Shown here: piece after piece, positions 1 through 7,130 of the stretch
How positions within the stretch are numbered: the stretch's first letter is position 1
Layout of the letters: every line of letters starts with the position of its first letter
DNA from: Microbacterium sp. RU1D
Lineage (GTDB): Bacteria > Actinomycetota > Actinomycetes > Actinomycetales > Microbacteriaceae
Reading direction: 5' to 3'
Assembly: GCF_900156435.1 (NCBI RefSeq)
Contig: NZ_FTPQ01000001.1
Span: 1,550,001-1,614,000 of the forward strand
Length of the DNA stretch: 64,000 bases
Made by a program: the position numbers and the translations under genes
Notes under the pieces: model-generated
Database searches by the model: none
What the model saw: the letters and a program-made list of their open reading frames with translations, nothing else
What the model was told of the DNA's origin: nothing

Positions 1-1852
1 TGCCGCCGAGGATCGCCCCCATGAGGTCACCACCGCCGCCGCTCCCGAAAGAGCCCACGTCGTTCTGCGCGAGCGAGGCGGCTTCGCCCGCCTTCTGCGC
101 GGCGCGCTGCGCCGCCGCGAGCGCCGCCACGGGATCGGTCGTCTGCAACTGCTCGGCCTGCACCAGGGCCGCTCCGGCCTCGGCGAGGCGGGTACGGGCG
201 GCCGGGCCGACGGCTCCGCGCCGGGCGGCGATGAAGTCTTCCGTGGCGCTGACCTGGGCGCGCGCCTGCGCGAGCACGGTGTCGAGTTGTGCTCGGGCGC
301 GGCGGTCGCGCTCCGCGGTGTCGCGGGCCGCGTCGAGGACGCCGTCGATGGTCGCGTTCGCCTGTTGCAGCCCGTCGACCGCGCGCAGCGGGCTCGGACG
401 CTCGCCGGTCAGCAGGGCGCGCGCGGCGTCCAGCTGCGAGCGCGCCGACGCGGCCGCCGCGGCGACCCTCCCGTCGGGGTCGGGCAGACCCTGGGCCGCG
501 ACGAGGTCGCCCTCGATCTCGGCGACGAGCGCTCCCGCGCGCTGGGCGGCGTCGTCGAGGGCGGTGCCGAGCGTGGAGACGGCTTGTTCGAGGGTGTCGG
601 CCTGGGCGACGGCTGCCTGAGCTGCGCGGATGGCCACGGCCGCCTCGCCGGTGCGGCCCGCCGCCAGGGCGCCCTCCGCTTCCGTCTCCTGCCCCGCGGC
701 GAGATCGAGACGCGACCGTGCTTGCGCGGGGTTGTCGGCGACGGGGCTCAGCGCGTCATCGGCGAACCGAGCGCGCAGGCGCTCGAGCTCCTCCTCCGCG
801 GCGGCGAGGGCCGAGGCGACGGCCTCGCGGCGGGTGCGGGCGGTTCGCAGTGCAGCCGGGGCGTCGGCCTCGAGAGCGCGGAGCTCGTCGAACGCCGCGG
901 CCCTGGCATCCAGGGCCGCGTCGGCGGCCTGGCACAGGCGCAGGATCTCGGCGTACCCGGCGCGCTGCTGGTCCGGGGTCTCGGGGGTGTCGTCGTCGAG
1001 CTTCTGCTGGAGGGCGAAGGCCCGGTCGAGGTCGGCCTTCGCCTGCGCCAGCGTGTCGGCGAACGGCGCGGCGGCCTCGTCGCCGAACTGGGCGCGGGCG
1101 AAACCGAGCTCCTGCTCGCTGGTCTTCACGGCGTCGTCGGTCGCGACGAGGGCGGAGCCGGCGCGGCGGGCGAGGTCGGCGACGGTCTCGGTGGACGCCG
1201 ACGTCGCGGAGGCCGCTGCGCGGCGCCGCCGCAGGAACAGCCACAGCAGCACGCCCGCGATGGCGAGCAGCAGCACGGCGACGACGACGATCGGTCCGAG
1301 GGCCGGACCGCCGTCCGTGGCGGGCGTCGGCGGAGGCGCGGGCAGGTTGCCACCGGACTGCGCGTGCGCCGTGCGGATGCCGTCGGCCGCGGCGATCGCC
1401 GCGCCCGCATCGTCTCCGGCTTCCAGCGCCGGCTGGATGCGGTCCTGCTCGATCGACGACAGTTGGGCGGCCGACAGCTCCCCGTCGTCGACGTCGCCGG
1501 AGAGGTAGAAGGAGAAGGTGTCGCCGTCGATCGCGATCGCGAGCACGTACTGGTCGGGCCCGAGCCTGTTCTGATTGGCCGTGTCGTTCGCCCAGTCCTG
1601 CGCGTCGGCGGGGTCGGTGAAGGCGTCGACGTACACGACCCAGAGATCGAGGCCGGTCTGCTCCGACAGCGCCACCAGGCGCGATTGCACCTCCGCCTCC
1701 TGGGCGTCGGTGAGCGCGTCGACCCGGTCGACGACGTAGCTCGATCCGAGCGAGGGAGGGGGGACGGCGGCCGCGGTCAGCGGCACCCCCAGAATCGCGA
1801 CGAGCGTCAGGAAGACGACGACGATCGCCCGGGCCACTCTCGGCATCCGCAT
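1..1852 (-). CDS. TPM-domain coiled-coil membrane protein (3' end outside window)
   Basis: About 617 codons are open from ATG 1852 to the left edge with no stop, so the C-terminus is missing. The protein begins with a signal peptide (hydrophobic IVVVFLTLVAIL, then an Ala-rich site), followed by a TPM fold at about residues 38-165. A Pro-rich linker leads to one membrane helix (about 185-205) ending in RRRR. The remaining 400 residues are Ala/Glu/Arg-rich predicted coiled coil, and the last visible residues are Gly-rich (GSGGGGD). An AGGGGG ribosome site lies just upstream of ATG 1852; an ATG at 1856 is in the wrong frame. TPM domains are known from envelope and photosystem-repair proteins; the role here is unknown. 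It is probably displayed outside the cytoplasmic membrane. Confidence 0.85.
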   Translation of the reverse strand, partial: MRMPRVARAIVVVFLTLVAILGVPLTAAAVPPPSLGSSYVVDRVDALTDAQEAEVQSRLVALSEQTGLDLWVVYVDAFTDPADAQDWANDTANQNRLGPDQYVLAIAIDGDTFSFYLSGDVDDGELSAAQLSSIEQDRIQPALEAGDDAGAAIAAADGIRTAHAQSGGNLPAPPPTPATDGGPALGPIVVVAVLLLAIAGVLLWLFLRRRRAAASATSASTETVADLARRAGSALVATDDAVKTSEQELGFARAQFGDEAAAPFADTLAQAKADLDRAFALQQKLDDDTPETPDQQRAGYAEILRLCQAADAALDARAAAFDELRALEADAPAALRTARTRREAVASALAAAEEELERLRARFADDALSPVADNPAQARSRLDLAAGQETEAEGALAAGRTGEAAVAIRAAQAAVAQADTLEQAVSTLGTALDDAAQRAGALVAEIEGDLVAAQGLPDPDGRVAAAAASARSQLDAARALLTGERPSPLRAVDGLQQANATIDGVLDAARDTAERDRRARAQLDTVLAQARAQVSATEDFIAARRGAVGPAARTRLAEAGAALVQAEQLQTTDPVAALAAAQRAAQKAGEAASLAQNDVGSFGSGGGGDLMGAILGG

Positions 1853-1949
1853 GCATCCCCCTTCGGTGCGCAACGGATCCACCCTATAAACGACCGCCGA
1901 CACCGGGGTAGGAGCGGCGCGTCCGCTGTCAGCGCACAGGTGCGCCGCC

Positions 1950-1955
1950 TAGGCT
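1950..1955 (+). promoter_or_regulatory. -10 element TAGGCT before the DUF3097 gene
   Basis: TAGGCT fits the actinobacterial TAnnnT -10 pattern and lies 22 nt before ATG 1978, leaving a short leader that contains GGAGG. No convincing -35 is visible. Confidence 0.45.
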
Positions 1956-1977
1956 CGAACGCTCGGAGGTACAGCAC

Positions 1978-2811
1978 ATGGACGACCGCTACGGCACCGA
2001 CGTGCTCGCGCGAGGCTGGCGCGAGGCCGGACGCACCGCCCCGGCTCGGGTCGCGGCATCCGCCGATCTCGTGGTGGAGGTCGCGGGCGACGGCTACGTC
2101 GGCGCGGTGACCCGCATCGACGGGATGAACGTCGAGCTCGAGGACCGCTTCGGCAAGCGCCGGCTCTTCCCGCTCGGCGGAGGCTTCCTCGTCGACGGCA
2201 CGCCCGTGGTGCTCACCGCTCCCACCTCCGCTCCGAAGGGGCGCACGCGCACGGCATCCGGATCCTTCGCCGTCACCGACCAGCGCGCGCGCACCGCCCG
2301 CGCCAGCCGCATCTTCGTCGAGGGCAAGCACGACGCCGAGCTGGTCGAGAAGGTCTGGGGCGCGGACCTGCGCGCCGAGGGCGTCGTGGTCGAGTTCCTC
2401 GAGGGCGTCGACCTGCTCGAAGAGAAGCTGGATGCCGAGCCCCCCACCGCCGAGCGCCGATACGGCGTGCTCGTGGACCACCTCGTGCCGAACTCGAAGG
2501 AGTCGCGCATCGCGGAGAAGATCGCGCGCGGCCGGCACGGCGCGCACGTGCGCATCGTCGGCCATCCCTTCGTCGACGTCTGGCAGTGCGTCACCCCGCG
2601 CGCCCTCGGCATCGCCACGTGGCCCGAGGTGCCGCGGGGGATCGATTGGAAGGTGGGCGTATGCCGCGCCCTCGGCTGGCCCGCCGAGGAGCAGGCCGAC
2701 ACCGCCCGCGCATGGCAGCACATCCTGTCGAGGGTGACGACCTTCCGCGACCTCGAGCCCGCCCTCCTCGGCCGGGTCGAGGAACTCATCGACTTCGTGA
2801 CCGTCCCGTGA
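1978..2811 (+). CDS. DUF3097 family protein
   Basis: A 277-residue protein starting MDDRYGTDVL, a typical opening for DUF3097, a family confined to actinobacteria and without an established function. The C-terminal half carries the conserved segment FVEGKHDAELVEKVWG (about residues 118-133), which resembles a TOPRIM-like start, followed by VLVDHLVPNSKE. A GGAGG ribosome site stands 10 nt before the ATG. It is probably cytosolic, since no signal or membrane segment is present. It precedes trmB but is separated from it by an inverted repeat and a separate -10 element. Confidence 0.85.
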   Translation: MDDRYGTDVLARGWREAGRTAPARVAASADLVVEVAGDGYVGAVTRIDGMNVELEDRFGKRRLFPLGGGFLVDGTPVVLTAPTSAPKGRTRTASGSFAVTDQRARTARASRIFVEGKHDAELVEKVWGADLRAEGVVVEFLEGVDLLEEKLDAEPPTAERRYGVLVDHLVPNSKESRIAEKIARGRHGAHVRIVGHPFVDVWQCVTPRALGIATWPEVPRGIDWKVGVCRALGWPAEEQADTARAWQHILSRVTTFRDLEPALLGRVEELIDFVTVP

Positions 2812-2835
2812 GCGGCCGCAAGCGTTCGCTCTCGC

Positions 2836-2894
2836 GTGAGGGGTCGGAAACTGGCGCCTCGGCGTCGGCTGAGCGACGGAAACTGACCCCTCAC
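2836..2894. repeat. Inverted repeat upstream of trmB
   Basis: GTGAGGGGTC (2836-2845) is the exact reverse complement of GACCCCTCAC (2885-2894). Between the arms, GGAAACTG occurs twice in direct orientation. The element ends just before the trmB -10 box. It could act as a terminator for the upstream gene or be a dispersed extragenic palindrome; only the sequence symmetry is directly seen. Confidence 0.6.
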
Positions 2895-2902
2895 ACGGCG
2901 GA

Positions 2903-2908
2903 TAGCCT
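2903..2908 (+). promoter_or_regulatory. -10 element TAGCCT of trmB
   Basis: TAGCCT ends 7 nt before ATG 2916, so transcription would start at or next to the start codon, giving a leaderless mRNA. No Shine-Dalgarno sequence is visible, which agrees. Confidence 0.5.
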
Positions 2909-2915
2909 GGACGAC

Positions 2916-3641
2916 ATGGATGCCACCGCCCCCGTGTTCCGCGACAAGCCGGTGTCTTTCGTGCGCCGCAGCGGCCGCATGTCGGAGGCGCAGGACCGCG
3001 CGTGGGCTGAGCTCTCGCCGTTCTACCTGCTCCCGGTCGAGCGCGCAGCCGCCGCGACCAGCGTCAAGGCGGGGACGGCCGTCGACCTCGAGCAGGTGTA
3101 CGGCCGCACGAGCCGGCTGGTGGTGGAGATCGGGTCGGGTCAGGGTCATCAGATCGTCTCGGCCGCGGCCGCCGACCCCGACACAGACTTCCTCGCCGTC
3201 GAGGTGTTCACCGCCGGCCTTGCCCGCACCATGCTCGACGCCGACCGCGAGGGCGTGAAGAACCTGCGACTGGTCGAGGCCAACGCGCCGGAGGCGCTCG
3301 AGCACCTGCTGCCGGCGGCATCCGTCGACGAGCTGTGGGTCTTCTTCCCCGACCCCTGGCACAAGAACAAGCACACCAAGCGCCGCCTCGTCGCCCCCGA
3401 CTTCGCCCGCATCGCGGCCCTGGCGCTACGCCCGGGCGGGACCCTGCGTCTGGCGACCGACTGGCAGGACTACGCCGACCAGATGCGCGACGTGCTCGAC
3501 GAGGCCCCCGACTTCGAGCGGGCGTTCGAAGGGGAGTGGGCCGAGCGCTTCGAGGGACGCGTACTGACCGCCTTCGAGCGCAAAGGCCTGCGCGTCGGAC
3601 GCGACATCCGCGACCTCACCTACGCGCGGGTCTCACCGTGA
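2916..3641 (+). CDS. trmB: tRNA (guanine-46-N7)-methyltransferase
   Basis: A 241-residue SAM-dependent methyltransferase that forms m7G46 in the tRNA variable loop. Motif I reads VEIGSGQGH, the acidic motif is LAVEVF, and the signature FFPDPWHKNKHTKRR is diagnostic of TrmB. The reading frame is open further upstream, but ATG 2916 gives the normal family length and lies just after a -10 element. The stop overlaps the start of the next gene (GTGA), so translation is probably coupled to the downstream membrane protein. Confidence 0.93.
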   Translation: MDATAPVFRDKPVSFVRRSGRMSEAQDRAWAELSPFYLLPVERAAAATSVKAGTAVDLEQVYGRTSRLVVEIGSGQGHQIVSAAAADPDTDFLAVEVFTAGLARTMLDADREGVKNLRLVEANAPEALEHLLPAASVDELWVFFPDPWHKNKHTKRRLVAPDFARIAALALRPGGTLRLATDWQDYADQMRDVLDEAPDFERAFEGEWAERFEGRVLTAFERKGLRVGRDIRDLTYARVSP

Positions 3642-4498
3642 CCGCGCACACCGCGGCGCCGGTCCGCGGGCGTTCGACGTGGACGCCCAAGCTCGTCCCG
3701 GCGCTCGCGGTGTGCCTCGCCGCCCCGGCGCTCTTCGTCGTGCAGATCGTCTGGCTCGGGTGGGTCCTGCTCGCCCTCGCCGTGGCATCCGCCGTCATCG
3801 TCGACCGGCGCGCCGGCGTCCCCCTCGCGCGGGGGGAGGAGCCGAGCATCGCCCGCGACGTCTCGCTCGTCGCGATCGGCCAGTTCATCGTGAGCCTGAT
3901 CCCGCTGCACGCCGAGCTCGACGATGCGGCGTTCGTCCGCTTCACGCTCGCGCTCGGCGGAGCGGTGGTCGTGCCCTACGTCGTCTCGCGGTTCGTCTAC
4001 CGTGACCACGCGATCCGCTTCCCGTGGCGCGGCGGGGGCCGCTGGACGTGGTGGCAGTGGGCGTGGCTGGGCGGCGTGATCGTCCTGGGCTACCTGATCC
4101 TGCCGTTCTACTTCATCACCTCCGGCGTCTACATGAACTGGCCCGCGGTGACCACGCCCGACCTCATCGCGCGGCTCTTCGTCGGCGTCGGCGCCGTCGG
4201 CATCTGGGACGAGCTGTTCTTCATCTGCACGGTCTTCGTGCTGCTGCGGCGGCACTTCCCCGACCTCACCGCGAACCTGCTGCAGGCGATCGTCTTCGTC
4301 TCGTTCCTCTGGGAGCTCGGCTACCAGGCGTGGGGGCCGCTGCTCACCGTCCCGTTCGCGATCGTGCAGGGCTTCCTCTTCCTCAAGACCCGTTCGCTCT
4401 GGTACGTCGTGACGGTGCATCTGCTCTTCGACGCCGTGGTCTTCGGCGTGCTCGTCCACGCCCACAACCCCGGCGCGGCATCCATCTTCCTGATCTGA
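3638..4498 (+). CDS. CPBP-like intramembrane protease homologue, degenerate motifs
   Basis: A 286-residue protein with about eight hydrophobic helices, starting with GTG 3638 that overlaps the trmB stop. The region WDELFF (about residue 190), FLWELGYQ and VTVHLLFD lines up with the three motifs of the CPBP/Abi metalloprotease family. However, the first motif has Asp-Glu in place of Glu-Glu and lacks the usual Arg, and the FxxxH His is replaced. The His of motif three remains. It may therefore be inactive or act only as a membrane scaffold. The family is known for CAAX-type proteolysis and bacteriocin self-immunity; the role here is unknown. Confidence 0.7.
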   Translation: MTAHTAAPVRGRSTWTPKLVPALAVCLAAPALFVVQIVWLGWVLLALAVASAVIVDRRAGVPLARGEEPSIARDVSLVAIGQFIVSLIPLHAELDDAAFVRFTLALGGAVVVPYVVSRFVYRDHAIRFPWRGGGRWTWWQWAWLGGVIVLGYLILPFYFITSGVYMNWPAVTTPDLIARLFVGVGAVGIWDELFFICTVFVLLRRHFPDLTANLLQAIVFVSFLWELGYQAWGPLLTVPFAIVQGFLFLKTRSLWYVVTVHLLFDAVVFGVLVHAHNPGAASIFLI

Positions 4499-4502
4499 CG
4501 CC

Positions 4503-4621
4503 GGCTGCCGGATCCCGTATGCCAGATGCCGGATGCCGGATGCCGGATGCCGGATGCCGGATGCCGGACGCCGGATGCCGGATGCCGGATGCCGGATGCC
4601 GGATGCCGGATGCCGGATGCC
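4503..4621. repeat. Tandem heptamer array, unit GGATGCC x17
   Basis: Seventeen head-to-tail 7-bp units fill 119 bp exactly. Twelve are perfect GGATGCC, one is GGACGCC (4566-4572), and the first four are degenerate (GGCTGCC, GGATCCC, GTATGCC, AGATGCC). The array begins 5 nt after the stop of the CPBP-like gene. The decay at one edge suggests growth by slippage from the right-hand side. The same heptamer is scattered through the rest of the window. Confidence 0.95.
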
Positions 4622-4666
4622 CCCGGTGTCCCGCTCGCCCTTGACGCCCGGCTGCTCCGCGTGGTC

Positions 4667-4737
4667 CGCGATAAACGGCGATTCTCGTGAGACACGCGGC
4701 GCGACGGCGTGTCTCGACACGGAGAGCGTTTATCGCG
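4667..4737. repeat. 71-bp nested palindrome
   Basis: The outer arms CGCGATAAACG (4667-4677) and CGTTTATCGCG (4727-4737) are exact reverse complements. Inside them GAGACACGC (4689-4697) pairs with GCGTGTCTC (4707-4715) around a 9-nt loop, and TCTCGTG/CACGGAGA gives further near-pairing between the two. The element lies between the heptamer array and the sugE promoter. It is AT-richer than its surroundings. Candidates are a bidirectional terminator or a mobile palindromic (REP/MITE-like) element. Confidence 0.7.
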
Positions 4738-4816
4738 TGCCGGGGCCGGGCCGGGCCGGGGCCGGTGCGGGAGCGGAGGCGGATCGACTGCCCGGGTTCT
4801 GCCCAGCCGCGCCCGC

Positions 4817-4822
4817 TACCCT
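4817..4822 (+). promoter_or_regulatory. -10 element TACCCT of the guanidine exporter
   Basis: TACCCT lies 24 nt before the riboswitch aptamer, so the transcript would start near 4830 and include the whole aptamer. Confidence 0.4.
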
Positions 4823-4846
4823 CGACACCGGACGCCCACCGCGTCC

Positions 4847-4887
4847 CCGGACGAGGGATCAGTACCCGGACAGCGACAAGACTGGCC
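4847..4887 (+). promoter_or_regulatory. Guanidine-III (ykkC-III) riboswitch
   Basis: The 41-nt segment follows the guanidine-III consensus as I know it: CCGGACGAGG at the start, TACCCGG in the middle, then CAG, GACAAGAC and a closing arm. The closing helix pairs TCAGT (about 4859-4863) with ACTGG (4881-4885). These bases differ from the GC-rich arm of the well-studied Thermobifida example while pairing is kept, which argues for real structure. The aptamer ends directly at the AAGGAG ribosome site (4888-4893) of a guanidine exporter. This suggests translational control: guanidine binding would set how accessible that site is. No terminator is visible between aptamer and gene. Confidence 0.85.
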
Positions 4888-4903
4888 AAGGAGCTGCACC
4901 GTC

Positions 4904-5227
4904 ATGTCGTGGATCATCCTCATCCTCTCCGGCGTCCTCGAAGCCGTCTGGGCCACCGCGCTCGGGCGATCGGAGGGCTTCACCAAGCTCTGGCCCAGCG
5001 TGATCTTCGGCGTGGCGCTCGTGGCATCCATGGGTGGGCTCGCCCTCGCCATGCGCGAGATCCCCACCGGTACGGCGTACGCGGTCTGGGTGGGGATCGG
5101 GGCCGCATTGACGGTCGTCGTCGCCATGGTCACGGGCACCGAGGCGATCTCGGTGGTGAAAGTGCTGCTGGTGCTCGGTCTCGTCGGGTGCGTCGTCGGT
5201 CTGAAGCTCGTGGGCGACACCCACTGA
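4904..5227 (+). CDS. gdx: SMR family guanidinium exporter (Gdx/SugE)
   Basis: A 107-residue protein with four hydrophobic helices. Gly10, Glu13 and Trp16 (SGVLEAVW) match the Gdx subtype of small multidrug resistance transporters. Glu13 is the shared proton/guanidinium binding residue. The family works as a dual-topology dimer in the cytoplasmic membrane and exchanges guanidinium for protons; since only one gene is present, a homodimer is expected. ATG 4904 is preceded by AAGGAG. The upstream guanidine-III riboswitch independently supports guanidine as the substrate. The old name sugE is often used for this family. Confidence 0.92.
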   Translation: MSWIILILSGVLEAVWATALGRSEGFTKLWPSVIFGVALVASMGGLALAMREIPTGTAYAVWVGIGAALTVVVAMVTGTEAISVVKVLLVLGLVGCVVGLKLVGDTH

Positions 5228-5277
5228 CCTGGGGTTTCCTCGGATGTCAACCGGATGGAACGGTCAGTTTGATCCGG

Positions 5278-5283
5278 TACCAT
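5278..5283 (+). promoter_or_regulatory. -10 element TACCAT before the mannosyltransferase gene
   Basis: TACCAT lies 74 nt before GTG 5357, in the gap after the exporter gene. Evidence is only the TAnnnT pattern. Confidence 0.3.
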
Positions 5284-5356
5284 CTCGCCTTACTGCACTT
5301 CCCCGGGCCAGACACCGTCGTCACTCGCCCTCGTCTTCCCCCGTGAAAGGTTCCGA

Positions 5357-6673
5357 GTGAGCGCACCGCCGAGCGAGCTTGTCACCCCGACGCAACCGTC
5401 GAGGGTCATCGGGCGTCCGTCGCGACGCCTCGATCGTCTGCGCGAGTCCCGCATCGGTCGCGCGCTGCGACAGTACGCCAGCGATGTGCTGCGCACGCCC
5501 GAGGGCATCGTCCCCCTCGAACGCGGGGCGTTCACCCGCATCCTGATCCTGTGGGCCATCGCGCGCACCGTGAACTTCGGCCTCCTGTGGGGTTTCTACT
5601 CGATCGCCAAGGCGGCGCGGTGGGGCTTCGGGCCCGACAGCGAGCGCCTCGGCACTTTCTTCGACTACCTGACCGGGTGGGATGCCGATCGCTACGGGCA
5701 GATCGCCGCGCAGGGCTATCCGATGTCGCTGCCGATGAACGTCTCGGGCGACATCCTCCCCAACAACTGGGCGTTCCTGCCCGTGTTCCCCACGATGGTC
5801 CGCGTGATCTCCGGGGCGACGGGTCTCGGGTGGCAGCCGGTCGCGATCCTGCTCAGCCTCGGGGCGAGCCTGGGCGCCACCTGGCTGCTCTTCGTGCTGC
5901 TGCGCACCGTCACCAAGCCGCAGCCGGCCTGGTGGGCCGTCGTGTTCTTCTCCTTCGCGCCGATGTCGTTCCTCTTCGTGATCGGCTACAGCGAGGGCCT
6001 GTTCATGCTGCTGATGTTCGCCGGCATGCTGCTGGCGATCAAGCGTCGCTACCTGTGGATCCTGCCCATCGGCCTCATCACGGCGTACACACGTCCGGGA
6101 GTGCTGGCCCTGGGTCTGGCCCTGGGCATCGTGTTCCTCGTGCGCTTCTTCCGCCGCCGGGTCGACCCGTTCCCGGTGCGCGAATGGGCCTCGCTCATGG
6201 CATCCGGTCTCGTGATCGCCGCCGCGGGGCTGTCGTGGAACCACATCGCGCAGTTCGTCACCGGCACGCACAACGCGTACATCCGCACCGAGCTCGGGTG
6301 GTGGCTCGACTACGTCGGCAACGACGAGTTCACGCCCTTCACCCCGTGGTTCCGGCAGGCCGGCACGCACCTGGGCGTCGTGGGCATCGTGCTGGTGATC
6401 GCCCTCGTCGTGGCGTTCGTGGCGCTGATGTGGTCGCGTCCCGTCCGCAAGCTCGGCCTGATGGTCGTCGCCTACGGCTTCAGCTACGGCGTCTACATCT
6501 TCGCGGTGTTCCTGCCGCAGCAGAGCACCTTCCGCCTGCTCATGCCCATGGCCCCGCTCATGGGCGACGAGCGGTGGTCGTCGACGCCGCGGCGCAGGAC
6601 CGCCATCCTGGTGGGCTGCCTCGTGCTGCAGGCCGTCGCCATCCTCCTGCTGTGGACGCGCGGCAACCCGTGA
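5357..6673 (+). CDS. PIG-V-like integral membrane mannosyltransferase
   Basis: A 438-residue protein with about ten membrane helices after a basic 60-residue N-terminus. The first extracytoplasmic loop carries WDADRYGQIAAQGYP (about residues 111-125), the acidic signature of the PIG-V / GT-C mannosyltransferase superfamily, which uses polyprenyl-phosphate-linked sugar donors. PNNWAFLPVFP follows, also typical. The likely role is mannosylation of a lipid or protein outside the cytoplasmic membrane; the acceptor cannot be told. It starts with GTG behind AAAGG. A strong hairpin follows the stop. Confidence 0.75.
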   Translation: MSAPPSELVTPTQPSRVIGRPSRRLDRLRESRIGRALRQYASDVLRTPEGIVPLERGAFTRILILWAIARTVNFGLLWGFYSIAKAARWGFGPDSERLGTFFDYLTGWDADRYGQIAAQGYPMSLPMNVSGDILPNNWAFLPVFPTMVRVISGATGLGWQPVAILLSLGASLGATWLLFVLLRTVTKPQPAWWAVVFFSFAPMSFLFVIGYSEGLFMLLMFAGMLLAIKRRYLWILPIGLITAYTRPGVLALGLALGIVFLVRFFRRRVDPFPVREWASLMASGLVIAAAGLSWNHIAQFVTGTHNAYIRTELGWWLDYVGNDEFTPFTPWFRQAGTHLGVVGIVLVIALVVAFVALMWSRPVRKLGLMVVAYGFSYGVYIFAVFLPQQSTFRLLMPMAPLMGDERWSSTPRRRTAILVGCLVLQAVAILLLWTRGNP

Positions 6674-6688
6674 TCCTCACCTGAACGC

Positions 6689-6725
6689 CGAAGGGGGCGG
6701 TGCCGATGCGGCATCGCCCCCTTCG
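6689..6725. terminator. Bidirectional terminator hairpin
   Basis: CGAAGGGGGCGGTGCC pairs over 16 bp (one G-U) with GGCATCGCCCCCTTCG around a 5-nt loop. It sits between two convergent genes and is suitable for both, although no T-run follows. Confidence 0.8.
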
Positions 6726-6737
6726 CATGCTTCCGGA

Positions 6738-7019
6738 TCAATCGGGACGGCCGCCCGGGTCCACCGCGTCGACCACGGCCTCCTCGACCGCATTGTCGGC
6801 AACCGTCTCGGCGGAGCCGATCGCCTCGCCGTCGTCCGCGGCGAAGGCTCCCGCCCCGTCGTCACCGGTGGTCGAGGCGTCGCCGGTCCCGCTTGCGGGG
6901 GCGGGCTGCGTCTCGGGCGGCAGCGGCACGGTCGGTTCGGACGGCGCCGGCGTGGTCGGCTCGGCGGGGGTGGGCGCCGTGGGCTCGGACGGTGTCTGGG
7001 GGAAGGTCGGGGTGCTCAT
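6738..7019 (-). CDS. Small Pro/Thr-rich acidic protein of unknown function
   Basis: A 93-residue protein from ATG 7019 (MSTPTFPQTP); an in-frame GTG at 7037 would add six residues. The first half is a Pro/Thr/Glu repeat-like stretch (PTAPTPAEPTTP), the second half is Ala/Asp/Glu-rich. It has no signal, membrane segment or Cys, and is predicted to be disordered. It shares a terminator with the convergent mannosyltransferase gene and is divergent from the histidine kinase. No family is recognised. Confidence 0.6.
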   Translation of the reverse strand: MSTPTFPQTPSEPTAPTPAEPTTPAPSEPTVPLPPETQPAPASGTGDASTTGDDGAGAFAADDGEAIGSAETVADNAVEEAVVDAVDPGGRPD

Positions 7020-7096
7020 GAGCCGACTCTGCGCCACGCGGTCGATGCGCGCGAGCCCCTTCCTCTCCCGGCCGTCCCGGTGTAACCCTCAGCCGC

Positions 7097-7102
7097 TAGG
7101 CT
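7097..7102 (+). promoter_or_regulatory. -10 element TAGGCT of the histidine kinase gene
   Basis: TAGGCT lies 28 nt before GTG 7131, leaving a short leader that includes AGGGGGG. Confidence 0.45.
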
Positions 7103-7130
7103 CTTCGGCGGGAACACCAGGGGGGATGCC

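Noticed and set aside
287..2110. 607-codon + strand open frame
   Set aside because: It is antisense to the TPM-domain gene, which has a signal peptide, a recognisable domain and a membrane helix. The + frame is Arg/Gly-rich composition noise of GC-rich DNA.
4503..4621. CRISPR array
   Set aside because: The units are 7 bp and contiguous, without spacers, and no cas genes are present.
4383..4889. Peptides with MPDAGCR/HPASGIR-type repeats
   Set aside because: They are translations of the heptamer array in different frames (7 codons per 21 bp); no ribosome site or conserved flank supports them.
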